A stretch of DNA of 52,190 bases from positions 29,037 through 81,226 of the forward strand of contig JAHWKR010000008.1 in NCBI GenBank assembly GCA_019347805.1. Reading direction: 5' to 3'. The DNA is from Methanobacteriota archaeon (GTDB lineage Archaea; Thermoplasmatota; E2; JACPAO01; JAHWKR01). The notes under the pieces are model-generated. The model was not told the origin of the DNA. It worked only from the letters and a program-made list of their open reading frames with translations, and searched no databases. The translations under genes were made by a program, and so were the position numbers. The stretch's first letter is position 1. The number at the start of each line of letters is the position of its first letter. Below are positions 25,970 through 33,942 of this stretch, piece after piece.

Positions 25970-26227
25970 CTACTGTGCGGCTTTCCACTCCTCGTTCATA
26001 TCGACGTTCTTCTGCGTCCATTCCGTCTTGTCGTCAGGCAGATCCTCCTCAGGGAAGATGGCTTCGACAGGACAGACGGATTCGCAAGCGCCGCAGTCGA
26101 TGCAATCATCGGGGTCGATGAAAAACATCTGGCCGTCCACCGATTCGTGGATACAATCCACAGGGCAGACGTCCGCACACTCGCCTGATTTGACACCGAT
26201 ACAGGCATCCACGATGACGCGGGTCAT
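25970..26227 (-). CDS. Ferredoxin with two iron-sulfur clusters
   Basis: An 85-residue acidic ferredoxin. The Cys pattern is C9-x7-C17-x3-C21-x3-C25 and C42-x2-C45-x2-C48-x3-C52, with CPVDC and CPVEA at each end, the arrangement of seven- or eight-iron ferredoxins (electron carriers). ATG at 26227 follows GAGGAA 9 nt upstream, and TTAAATA at 26263-26270 is the likely TATA-like box, giving a leader of about 14 nt. The 138 nt between it and nth hold no gene I can support. Confidence 0.88.
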   Translation of the reverse strand: MTRVIVDACIGVKSGECADVCPVDCIHESVDGQMFFIDPDDCIDCGACESVCPVEAIFPEEDLPDDKTEWTQKNVDMNEEWKAAQ

Positions 26228-26362
26228 TCAGGGGTTCCTCGTAGGGGCCGTGTAGCCAGGATGCCGTATTTAATCGTTGAGGGGAAGGACGGGTCAAGGA
26301 CATAGGTGCGTGCTGACAAGGTGGACGGTGCAGCCGGAGGACGTTCGGGGCCTTCCTTTTCC

Positions 26363-26376
26363 TTAGGAAGTCCTAA
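26363..26376. promoter_or_regulatory. DtxR/IdeR-like iron-box palindrome
   Basis: TTAGGAAGTCCTAA is a perfect TTAGG-N4-CCTAA inverted repeat, the arm pattern of DtxR-family metal-dependent regulators (consensus core TTAGGTTAGCCTAA, from memory). It lies between the ferredoxin (minus) and mscS (plus), about 95 bp beyond the ferredoxin TATA box, with TAAAATC overlapping its right edge. The controlled gene is not clear. The rest of 26228-26541 holds promoters but no gene I can support. Confidence 0.45.
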
Positions 26377-26510
26377 AATCATATGCGTGAGAGCGTCTGT
26401 TGAGGCCCTGTGTCCCCGCGGTCGTCCGTCTTCGTGGCGCAGCGCACATTGTCAAGAAAAGCACCCGCCTCCGAGCGTCGGCACGATGTCGTGGCGCATC
26501 CGGAGTCCCA

Positions 26511-26520
26511 GCGTTTATGA
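26511..26520 (+). promoter_or_regulatory. TATA-like box of mscS
   Basis: GCGTTTATGA lies about 26 bp before the ATG at 26542, so the transcript is probably leaderless. Confidence 0.5.
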
Positions 26521-26541
26521 AAGCCGCTCGTCTCCGTCGGC

Positions 26542-27633
26542 ATGGTGTCGAACCACACGCAGAACGGGACGTTCGGGAACTTGACCGGCCCAGCCGGTGA
26601 CGGTAGCGGAGGCCCTCTTTCGCCCATCCTCGACTGGTTCGGGGAGCCGGAGCACCTCGTCTGGGCGCGCATCATCCTCACCGCCCTGACCCTGGTGGCG
26701 GCCTACATCCTCGCACGCCTCACCAAGGGTTACCTGGAGCGAAGCGCGCGCACGACGGCGGAGCAGCGGCGCTTCGATGAGTGGCAGACACGGGCGCTCA
26801 TCAGCCGGACGAAACCGATCGTCATCGCCACCCGCATGGGGCTCGGCATCCTGGCGTTCATCCTGCTCCTCGGCGTCTGGGGCCTGACCACAGGTTTCGT
26901 CTCCTTGCTCACCGCGGCCGGGTTCGCGGGTATCATCATCGGCCTCGCCGCTGCCAACTCGATCGGCAACCTGATCGCCGGTTTCATGATCTTCTACAAC
27001 CGCCCGTTCGACATCGGCGACTGGGTGGAGATCGACACGGTCGAGGGCATCATCACCGACGTGCGCGCCGGGGCGACCTTCCTCGAGACGTGGGACGGCG
27101 AGAAGGTGACCTTCCCGAACCGCGTGGTCGAGGGGACGAGGGTGAAGAACTTCAGCCACCAGCGCAAACTGCGCCGGCGCTTCGCCGTGGGCGTGGATTA
27201 TGCCACCGACATCGCCAAGGCGCGTGAGATCCTCCTCGATCTCATCAAAGGCCACCCGGAGGTGCTCAAGGAACCGGAGCCGATGGTGATCGGGGTCGCG
27301 TTCGCCGATTCGAGCATCAACCTGGAGGTGCGCTACTGGATCCTGCCGCTGCGGGCCTCCGCGCTCCGCATCCAGACCTGGCTCATGCAGGAGATCCAGC
27401 GCGCCTTCGCGAAGGAAGGCATCGTCATCCCGTTCCCGCAACGCACCCTGGTGCACCGGTTCCCGGGGGCGGACGCCCCAGAGGGGGAGACGATCAGCCG
27501 GCTCGCCTACGACCCGGCGAAGGACGACATGCCGTTCCCGGCCCCGCCGCTGGACCCGCCGACCGACGTCAGCTCGACCCATGCCAAGCAGGAGAGCAAG
27601 AAGGTGTTCCGGAATTTCTTCGGTGCGCGATGA
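26542..27633 (+). CDS. mscS: MscS-family mechanosensitive channel
   Basis: A 363-residue membrane protein with three main hydrophobic segments. The pore helix region (SLLTAAGFAGIIIGLAAAN then SIGNLIAGFMIFYNRPFDIGD) and the following beta domain (TWDGEKVTFPNRVVEG) are the family hallmarks. The channel releases solutes at high membrane tension. The C-terminal tail of about 60 residues is Pro/Asp-rich. ATG at 26542 fits the leaderless pattern. Confidence 0.92.
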   Translation: MVSNHTQNGTFGNLTGPAGDGSGGPLSPILDWFGEPEHLVWARIILTALTLVAAYILARLTKGYLERSARTTAEQRRFDEWQTRALISRTKPIVIATRMGLGILAFILLLGVWGLTTGFVSLLTAAGFAGIIIGLAAANSIGNLIAGFMIFYNRPFDIGDWVEIDTVEGIITDVRAGATFLETWDGEKVTFPNRVVEGTRVKNFSHQRKLRRRFAVGVDYATDIAKAREILLDLIKGHPEVLKEPEPMVIGVAFADSSINLEVRYWILPLRASALRIQTWLMQEIQRAFAKEGIVIPFPQRTLVHRFPGADAPEGETISRLAYDPAKDDMPFPAPPLDPPTDVSSTHAKQESKKVFRNFFGAR

Positions 27634-27719
27634 ACCTGGACCCACGATCGCCGGGGTGTCGGCGCCCCTCGACTCGCTGCCACGAGCGATAGCCTTTAGG
27701 ACCGGACACCGGTCAGGAC

Positions 27720-28823
27720 ATGCCAGACATATTGTCTAAGCCCTTGATGCACGGTATGCATATGGTGGCCCCTGCGCAACGACCTCGCCCCATCCTTCGC
27801 GCCGACCGCGGGACAAGCAGCAGCACCACCACCGATCTCGCCGAGTTGCCCGGGCTCGCGCCCCTCGTCGGCAACACCCCCCTCCTCCACCTCGGCAGCC
27901 TCTCCCGTCAAGCCGGCCTCCCCATCTACGCCAAAGCGGAATGGACCAACCCCGGCGGCTCCGTCAAGGACCGCCCCGCCCGCCACATCCTCCTCGACGC
28001 GCTTTCGCGCGGCGAGCTCGGCCCCGCCCGCCCCGGACGACGGCTCCTCGACGCCACCTCCGGCAACACCGGCATCGCCTACGCCACCCTCGCCCCCTCC
28101 TTCGACATCAGCGTCACCCTCTGCCTGCCCGGCAACGCCTCGCGCGAAAGGCAGCAGATCCTCAAGGCCCTCGGCACCGAACTCATCCTCACCGACCCCC
28201 TCGAAGGTTCTGACGGCGCCATCGTCAAGGCACAGGAAATGGCCCAAGCGGACCCGGAACGCTACCACCACGTCGACCAATACGCCAACGACGCCAACTG
28301 GCGCGCCCACTACGAGACCACCGGCCCCGAGATCTGGGCGCAGACCTACGGCCGAATCACCCACTTCGTCGCCGGGCTCGGCACCACCGGCACATTGGTC
28401 GGCACCTCGCGCTCCCTCAAGGACCGCGACCCGAAAGTGCAAGCCATCGCCGTGGGCCCCGACGGACCGTTCCATGGACTGGAAGGACTGAAGCATCTGG
28501 ACACCGCCATCGTGCCCGAGATCTGGGACGCCACCGCCCCCGACCGCGTCCTCGAGGTCGCCACCGAACCGGCACAAGGCATGGTGCGCCGATTGGCCCA
28601 GGAAGAAGGGCTCCTCGTCGGCCCCTCCGGCGGCGCCGCGGCCCTCGCCAGCCTGCTCCTTGCCAAGGAACTCGCCGAGGAAGGCGGCTACTCGCGAATC
28701 GCCCCCGACGAACCGGTGCCCTCTGTCCGCAACACCCCGCCCGGCACCCCGGTCGTCGTCACCCTGTTCCCCGACAATGCCTCCAAATATCTCTCGTCCC
28801 CCTTCTGGGAGGAAGGCGTCTAG
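27720..28823 (+). CDS. cysM: PLP-dependent cysteine synthase, CysM-like
   Basis: A 367-residue enzyme of the cysteine synthase family. NPGGSVKDRPA holds the PLP lysine (Lys83), TSGNTGIAYA binds the substrate carboxylate, and GLGTTGTLVG and PSGGAA bind phosphate. The gene opens an operon with a JAMM peptidase, a sulfur carrier and an E1-like/rhodanese protein, the same set as the mycobacterial CysM-Mec-CysO-MoeZ pathway where sulfur comes from a carrier thiocarboxylate. ATG at 27720 has CTTTAG at 27694-27699, about 24 bp upstream (leaderless). The sulfur donor here is inferred from context. Confidence 0.85.
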   Translation: MPDILSKPLMHGMHMVAPAQRPRPILRADRGTSSSTTTDLAELPGLAPLVGNTPLLHLGSLSRQAGLPIYAKAEWTNPGGSVKDRPARHILLDALSRGELGPARPGRRLLDATSGNTGIAYATLAPSFDISVTLCLPGNASRERQQILKALGTELILTDPLEGSDGAIVKAQEMAQADPERYHHVDQYANDANWRAHYETTGPEIWAQTYGRITHFVAGLGTTGTLVGTSRSLKDRDPKVQAIAVGPDGPFHGLEGLKHLDTAIVPEIWDATAPDRVLEVATEPAQGMVRRLAQEEGLLVGPSGGAAALASLLLAKELAEEGGYSRIAPDEPVPSVRNTPPGTPVVVTLFPDNASKYLSSPFWEEGV

Positions 28824-29309
28824 ATGAGCCTCCGCATCCACCGTGACCTCATCGAACAGATCCGCGCCCACGGCGCCGAGACCTACGACGAAGAATGCTG
28901 CGGCATCCTCATCGGCCGCGAAGACCACATGGCCGGTCAGGTCCCCGACGACATCCTCGTCTCCGTCATCGAGGCCCGCCGCATCGCCAACAGCAAAGAA
29001 GGCGAACGCCAACGTCGCTTCATCATCGACCCGCTCGAGATCCTCGCCATCGAGGACGAACTGGAAGGCAGCGACCGGCGCATCGTCGGCTACTATCACA
29101 GCCACCCCGACCACCCGGCCAAACCGTCCGAGTTCGACCGTCAGCACGCGTGGCCCGGGTTGTCCTACCTCATCCTCGCCGTCGAAAAAGGCGAACCCAA
29201 AGCGCTCACCTCGTGGCGGCTCTCCGAAGACCGCACCGAGTTCCGACTCGAACCCGTCCACGCCATGCCGGCCACCAAGCCGCGCACGGCCGACCCCCGA
29301 ACGTCATGA
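28824..29309 (+). CDS. JAMM/Mov34 metallopeptidase, Mec-like
   Basis: A 161-residue zinc peptidase. The JAMM site is visible as Glu23/24 in YDEECCGIL, His92 and His94 (HSHPDHPAKPSEFD), Ser102 and Asp105. In Mycobacterium Mec cleaves cysteine from CysO. The ATG follows the CysM stop with no gap. Here it may process the carrier encoded by the next gene, which has more than one possible cleavage site. It lacks signal or membrane segments, so it is cytoplasmic. Confidence 0.87.
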   Translation: MSLRIHRDLIEQIRAHGAETYDEECCGILIGREDHMAGQVPDDILVSVIEARRIANSKEGERQRRFIIDPLEILAIEDELEGSDRRIVGYYHSHPDHPAKPSEFDRQHAWPGLSYLILAVEKGEPKALTSWRLSEDRTEFRLEPVHAMPATKPRTADPRTS

Positions 29310-29326
29310 TCCACAGGAGGACAACA

Positions 29327-29752
29327 ATGGTCGCCATCAAGATCCCCACACCGCTCCGCCGCTTCGCCGGCGACAACGCCAAGGTCGAGGTCAAGGCCGA
29401 CACCGTCGGCGAGGCCGTACGCAAACTCACCGAACAGCACGAAGCGCTCAAGAACCACCTCTACGACGAGAACGGCGAACTGCGCAACTTCGTCAACCTC
29501 TACCTGAACCAGAAGGACGTCCGCACTTTGCAGAAAGACGAGACGCCGACGAAGGAAGGGGACGAGTTGGTGATCGTGCCGAGCATCGCCGGCGGCGCAG
29601 CCGACGGCGTCCTGAGCCGAGAGGTGGCCGAAGGCCGCGTCGAGGCGAGCATAGCCGGAGGCGTATGCGAGGCCGAAGTGAGCCGAGACGAGGTCGCCGC
29701 AGGCGGCCGCATGGTCGAGGCGAACATAGTCCCGTTTATAGCCGGAGGATAG
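29327..29752 (+). CDS. MoaD/ThiS-like sulfur carrier with three IAGG motifs
   Basis: A 141-residue protein, longer than the usual 80-95. Residues 1-90 are a ubiquitin-fold carrier (MVAIKIPTPLRRFAG to VPSIAGG). The frame then continues with two repeat-like tails ending in IAGG at 109-112 and at 138-141, where the stop follows directly. The DNA of the tails (29597-29749) looks like duplicated sequence. ATG 29327 follows AGGAGG 6 nt upstream. A free C-terminal GG is needed for adenylation, so the last GG is directly usable and the inner ones could be exposed by the JAMM peptidase. Which form works is unknown. Confidence 0.82.
   Translation: MVAIKIPTPLRRFAGDNAKVEVKADTVGEAVRKLTEQHEALKNHLYDENGELRNFVNLYLNQKDVRTLQKDETPTKEGDELVIVPSIAGGAADGVLSREVAEGRVEASIAGGVCEAEVSRDEVAAGGRMVEANIVPFIAGG
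29597..29749 (+). repeat. Duplicated tail of the sulfur carrier gene
   Basis: Segments 29597-29662 and 29663-29749 share blocks such as GAGCCGAGA, GTCGAGGCGA and ATAGCCGGAGG. The second has insertions. This suggests a tandem duplication near the 3' end that also copied the ATAGCCGGAGG element, whose GGAGG precedes the next gene's start. Confidence 0.6.
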
Positions 29753-29758
29753 CTCCCC

Positions 29759-30961
29759 ATGACCGACGCCCAAGGCACGAACGGACACCGACGCTTCGTC
29801 CCCAACCACGCTCGCGACACCTCGCTCTCGCAGGACGAACTGTTCCGCTACTCGCGCCACCTCATCCTCCCCGAGGTCGGCGTACGCGGCCAGGACAAGC
29901 TCAAAAAAGGCTCGGTGCTCATCGTCGGCGCCGGAGGCCTCGGCAGTCCCGCCGCCCTCTACCTGGCCGCCGCCGGCGTCGGCCGCATCGGACTCGTCGA
30001 CTTCGACACCGTCGACTCCACCAACCTGCAGAGGCAGGTGCTCTACGGCGAGAAGGACGTCGGCCGCAAGAAGCTGGTCGCCGCCAAGGAGCGCCTCGAG
30101 GACCTCAACCCGAACGTCACCGTCGAGACGCACGACACCGCGCTCACCTCGCAAAACGCCCTGGACCTCGTCGCGCAATATGACGTCGTCGCCGACGGCA
30201 CCGACAACTTCCAGACCCGTTACCTCGTCAACGACGCCTGCGTCCTCGCCGGCAAGCCCAACGCCTACGGCAGCATCTACCGCTTCGAAGGCCAAGCGAG
30301 CGTCTTCGGCGCGCCGAACGGCCCGTGCTACCGTTGCCTCTACGCCACACCACCGCCGCCCGGTCTGGTCCCGTCGTGCGCCGAAGGTGGCGTGCTCGGC
30401 GTCCTCCCCGGCATCATCGGCAGCATCCAGGCCACCGAGACCATCAAACTACTCCTCGGCGGCGGCGACACCCTCGCCGGACGCCTCTTGCTCTTCGACG
30501 CCTGGTCGATGGACTTCACCACGGTGCAGGTACAACGCGACCCGAACTGCCCCGTCTGCGGCGACGCGCCCACCATCAAGGAACTCATCGACTACGACGA
30601 ATTCTGCGGGGTCGGGAGCGACAAGCCGGCGCCCATCCCGGACACGCACGTCATCGACGTCAAGACGCTCTCTACCAAGTTGCAGAACGGCGACGGCGTC
30701 GTCGTGGTCGACGTGCGCGAGCCGGGCGAGACTGAGATCGCCGCCATCGACGGCGCCATCAACATCCCGCTCCAGGAGATCCGCGGCCGGCTCGCCGAGA
30801 TCCCGCGCGCCAAGGAGATCGTCCTGCACTGCAAAGGCGGCTTCCGTTCCGCACAAGCGTGGCACCGACTGCGCGAAGCCGGCTACGAGGACGTCAAGAA
30901 CCTCCTCGGCGGCATCCTCGCCTGGCAGAAGGAGATCGAGCCCAAGCTACCGCGCTATTGA
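29759..30961 (+). CDS. moeB: E1-like adenylyltransferase with C-terminal rhodanese domain (MoeZ/UBA4 type)
   Basis: A 400-residue protein that would adenylate the carrier's C-terminal glycine and supply sulfur. GAGGLGSPAALYL (57-69) binds ATP, Cys207 (VPSCAEGG) is the conserved catalytic-loop Cys, and Cys190/193 with Cys264/267 form the zinc site. The rhodanese domain (about 295-400) has an active Cys358 in LHCKGGFRSA. It starts 6 nt after the carrier gene with GGAGG about 9 nt upstream. Fits the operon as the sulfur activator for cysteine, and perhaps also molybdopterin or tRNA thiolation. Confidence 0.9.
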   Translation: MTDAQGTNGHRRFVPNHARDTSLSQDELFRYSRHLILPEVGVRGQDKLKKGSVLIVGAGGLGSPAALYLAAAGVGRIGLVDFDTVDSTNLQRQVLYGEKDVGRKKLVAAKERLEDLNPNVTVETHDTALTSQNALDLVAQYDVVADGTDNFQTRYLVNDACVLAGKPNAYGSIYRFEGQASVFGAPNGPCYRCLYATPPPPGLVPSCAEGGVLGVLPGIIGSIQATETIKLLLGGGDTLAGRLLLFDAWSMDFTTVQVQRDPNCPVCGDAPTIKELIDYDEFCGVGSDKPAPIPDTHVIDVKTLSTKLQNGDGVVVVDVREPGETEIAAIDGAINIPLQEIRGRLAEIPRAKEIVLHCKGGFRSAQAWHRLREAGYEDVKNLLGGILAWQKEIEPKLPRY

Positions 30962-30992
30962 GTGGATTTATCCGCTCCAGCGCCATCTCCAC

Positions 30993-31910
30993 ATGATGAC
31001 AAAATGCCGTGGCGGCGTCCTGCTGCTCCTTACCGTCCTGTTCGTCCTCGGTACGGGGGCCGGGACGGGCGCATCAGCGGACAGCGCCTCCGACGTCTCC
31101 ATAACGGTCGCCATCGAACCGTTGGCCGAGCCCATCATGCCCATCACGGACCAGGTCGAGACGCCGGTCACCGTCACCTTGGGCTGCGATTCGCCTGCCG
31201 ACGCCGGGGAGCGTCCCTTGCTGCTGAACGTGACCGGCCCGAGTTGGGCGGTCGCCGAGTTGGACCCACCGGGAGACCGCGTCGCGCTCAATATCACCGA
31301 CTGCGTGCCAGCTTCCGATCACGTCTACACCACGACGCTCCGGCTCACGCTCGCCGCCACCGCGCCGGCTTACGGGCCGATCCCGGTGAACGTCACCGCG
31401 ACCTATGGAGAAGCGACAGGCAAGGGCGGATTGAACGCGACCGTCGCCTACTACGAGAACATCGACGCCGGCTTCGTGAGGTCCGTCTTCAAGACAGGGC
31501 AGGGATCGACGGTCATGATCCCCCTCCACGTGGAGAACCACGGCAACGGCGCCATCGTCGTCACGACCGCCATCGCGGACACCTCCAGCGGTCTCCTCAA
31601 CGTCACCTTGCCCGACCCGTTCACCGTCGCCGCGAACAAGATGGTGACCGTTCCCGTGGACGTCGCGACCCCGGCCGAGTTCGGTTACGAGAACCGTAAA
31701 GACGCGGTGCATCTCACCCTGAGGGCGGCCCCGGAACAGGACCCGGATGCCGTGGGAGAACCGATCACCATAACCGCGATCATCCAGACCCAAGGCCTCT
31801 CGACCGGCGGCACAGCGGGGAGCATCGGCGCGGCCGCACTCGGCACCGTCGTCTTCGCCGCGCTGGTCCTCGGGGCCGTGATGCTCTACCGGTCCCGCTC
31901 GTCGTCCTGA
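30993..31910 (+). CDS. Secreted protein of a tandem family, member 1
   Basis: A 305-residue protein with a signal peptide (to about GASADSAS), an extracellular beta-rich domain with many sequons, the family block ENHGNGAI in the middle, and a C-terminal helix ending in MLYRSRSSS. ATG at 30993 has ATTTA at 30966-30970, about 25 bp upstream (leaderless), 32 nt after the moeB stop. It is the most divergent of the first four members. The role is unknown. Confidence 0.75.
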   Translation: MMTKCRGGVLLLLTVLFVLGTGAGTGASADSASDVSITVAIEPLAEPIMPITDQVETPVTVTLGCDSPADAGERPLLLNVTGPSWAVAELDPPGDRVALNITDCVPASDHVYTTTLRLTLAATAPAYGPIPVNVTATYGEATGKGGLNATVAYYENIDAGFVRSVFKTGQGSTVMIPLHVENHGNGAIVVTTAIADTSSGLLNVTLPDPFTVAANKMVTVPVDVATPAEFGYENRKDAVHLTLRAAPEQDPDAVGEPITITAIIQTQGLSTGGTAGSIGAAALGTVVFAALVLGAVMLYRSRSSS

Positions 31911-31965
31911 CGATTCGACTTTCTCACCAATACGCTTGAATACGAAACGCGAGGTCATGTCACGG

Positions 31966-32922
31966 ATGAGCAAGGCCCAGGTGGGGTGTCGTCCGCTCCT
32001 TCTTGTTGTCTTCACCATGCTCCTGGTCTCGGCCTTGCCCGTCGCGGACGCGCAGGTCCCCCACGCCCAACACCCGATCGGCATCAGCGCCGAATACGAC
32101 GACTCCTTCGTCGATCCGGTCACCGAGACGCGCGACGTCCGTTTCGACGTCTCGGCCGAGTGTCCCCCACTCTCCGTCGAGACCCAACTCCACCCCCACA
32201 GCCTCCAGTTCGAGATCGAGTCCGATGCGCCTTGGGCCAGGGCCACACTGTTCCCGACCGTCGTGTACCCCGTGTTCTCTCCCGACGAGTGCCTGCAAGG
32301 CGCGAAGAGATCGTTTCGGGTCACCGCCTCAATCGCGTTCACCGCGCAGACACCGGCTTTCGAGCCCGTCAGGTTCCGTTTCACCGCGGCGATGGATACT
32401 GGCGACACAGCAGAACACGAGTTCGACCTGCGCGCCGGGTTCTACGAGCGCTGGCAGGCGCGCTTCGAGACCAACGTCGTCAGGGCCGGCCCCTCCGAAG
32501 TGGTCCAGGTACCGCTCACCATCGAGAACCACGGCAACGGTGCCATCCAGGTGCATTCTGGGTTCAACGAAGAATCGAGCAATGCTCTCGTCGTCGCCCT
32601 GCCCGGAAAGCAGCTGATCCCGTCTCTTGTCGAGGGCGGCGAGACCAACAAGGTCACGGTGACCATCCAGGTGCGCACACCGGACGACACAGGGCGACAA
32701 GACCAGATGATCATCGACCTCGGCGGGTCGTCGGCCGGTGATCCCTCGATCCAGCTCTCGCCCCTGCAGGGCACAGTCGTCATCCACACCACCACGGACG
32801 GCGGCCAGGCCGGCGCCATGATGGAAGAACTTCCCGGCCTCACGCCCGTCATGATGTTCCTCGTGCTGTTCGTCGGTCTCGCCCTGCTTGGGTCCTCGTC
32901 GCTCCGGCCCCGCGGCTCCTGA
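31966..32922 (+). CDS. Secreted protein of a tandem family, member 2
   Basis: A 318-residue protein with a signal peptide (VADAQVPH), extracellular domain, FYERWQARF and IENHGNGAIQV blocks, an acidic stretch, and a C-terminal helix (TPVMMFLVLFVGLALLG) followed by LRPRGS. ATG 31966 is preferred because TTGAATA at 31936-31942 lies 30 bp upstream, matching member 3. Two stretches, 32434-32468 and 32512-32547, are identical at the DNA level to member 3. C-terminal tails of this shape resemble archaeal sorting signals. Confidence 0.78.
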   Translation: MSKAQVGCRPLLLVVFTMLLVSALPVADAQVPHAQHPIGISAEYDDSFVDPVTETRDVRFDVSAECPPLSVETQLHPHSLQFEIESDAPWARATLFPTVVYPVFSPDECLQGAKRSFRVTASIAFTAQTPAFEPVRFRFTAAMDTGDTAEHEFDLRAGFYERWQARFETNVVRAGPSEVVQVPLTIENHGNGAIQVHSGFNEESSNALVVALPGKQLIPSLVEGGETNKVTVTIQVRTPDDTGRQDQMIIDLGGSSAGDPSIQLSPLQGTVVIHTTTDGGQAGAMMEELPGLTPVMMFLVLFVGLALLGSSSLRPRGS

Positions 32923-32971
32923 GCCCTTTCGCCCGCGAAGGCTTGAATAGAAGGGCACCGTGCTTCCCTCC

Positions 32972-33892
32972 ATGGCGGAACTTGTGGCTCGGGCCCCATT
33001 GCTGGTCCTCTTGGTGCTCTTGGCAGGCACGGCCGTCCCGACGGCGATGGCGCAGACGGAGATGGTCCATGGGCATGGCGTCACGGCGAACGTCCCTCCT
33101 GACGACAGGCCTATCGTCCCGATCACCGAGGTCCGTGAAGCCGTCTTCACCGTCACCGTCACATGCGACGGGCCGCTCGAGACCAAGTCAGAAGCCCACG
33201 TCCTCACATACACTGCGACCGCCGACAAGGAATGGGCGACCGTCACTTTGGACAAGGAGAGTGACACCGTCGAGTTCAGCGCCACCGATTGCGCGCATGA
33301 GGTCGAGCACATCCGGACCGTGACCGCTCGTGTGTCGTTCGGCGCGGACGCGCCCGCATACCAGAAGGCCAACGTCCGGCTCCTGCCGCGGATCGACGAC
33401 CGCCCCGGTGGTGAAGCCAGCACCGAATTCGTGGCCGGGTTCTACGAGCGCTGGCAGGCGCGCTTCGAACAGTCGGTGGTGAGGGCTGGCCCGTGGGAAC
33501 ACGTGACGATCCCGCTCACCATCGAGAACCACGGCAACGGTGCCATCAAGGTGCGGTTCCCCGTCAACGAGATGACGAGCAAGGCGCTGACCCTTGCACC
33601 TCCCGGTACACAGATCGTTCCGTCGCTCATTCAGGGTTTCCAGCAAAACCGTCTGACGATCCCGATCGACGTGCGCACGCCGGATGACGGCCCCAGGATG
33701 GACCAGATCATCATCGATATCGAGGGAAACTCGGCGGACGACGAAACGATCCGTCTTTCTCCCCTCCAGGTCTCCGCTGTCGTCCACACCGACGCAGCGG
33801 GAGGCAGCGCTTCCGAAGCCCCAGGTATCGCGCCCATGGTCCTGTTGCTGCTCCTTGCCCTCGCCTTCTGCCGCCGCTCTTGGTCTCGCTGA
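32972..33892 (+). CDS. Secreted protein of a tandem family, member 3
   Basis: A 306-residue protein very like member 2: signal peptide ending TAMAQTE, FYERWQARF, IENHGNGAIKV, then an acidic or polar stretch and a C-terminal helix (APMVLLLLLALAF) followed by CRRSWSR. ATG 32972 has TTGAATA at 32943-32949, 29 bp upstream. The 35-nt (33434-33468) and 36-nt (33512-33547) DNA identities to member 2 include third codon positions, suggesting recent duplication or gene conversion. Confidence 0.78.
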   Translation: MAELVARAPLLVLLVLLAGTAVPTAMAQTEMVHGHGVTANVPPDDRPIVPITEVREAVFTVTVTCDGPLETKSEAHVLTYTATADKEWATVTLDKESDTVEFSATDCAHEVEHIRTVTARVSFGADAPAYQKANVRLLPRIDDRPGGEASTEFVAGFYERWQARFEQSVVRAGPWEHVTIPLTIENHGNGAIKVRFPVNEMTSKALTLAPPGTQIVPSLIQGFQQNRLTIPIDVRTPDDGPRMDQIIIDIEGNSADDETIRLSPLQVSAVVHTDAAGGSASEAPGIAPMVLLLLLALAFCRRSWSR

Positions 33893-33942
33893 GTCACGGG
33901 AAACGTTTAGTATCGCCGTGAAGGGTCTCGGTCCGATCCCCG

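Noticed and set aside
26383-26541. A small gene between the iron-box-like site and mscS
   Set aside because: The frame beginning ATG 26383 stops after six codons and mscS has its own box at 26511.
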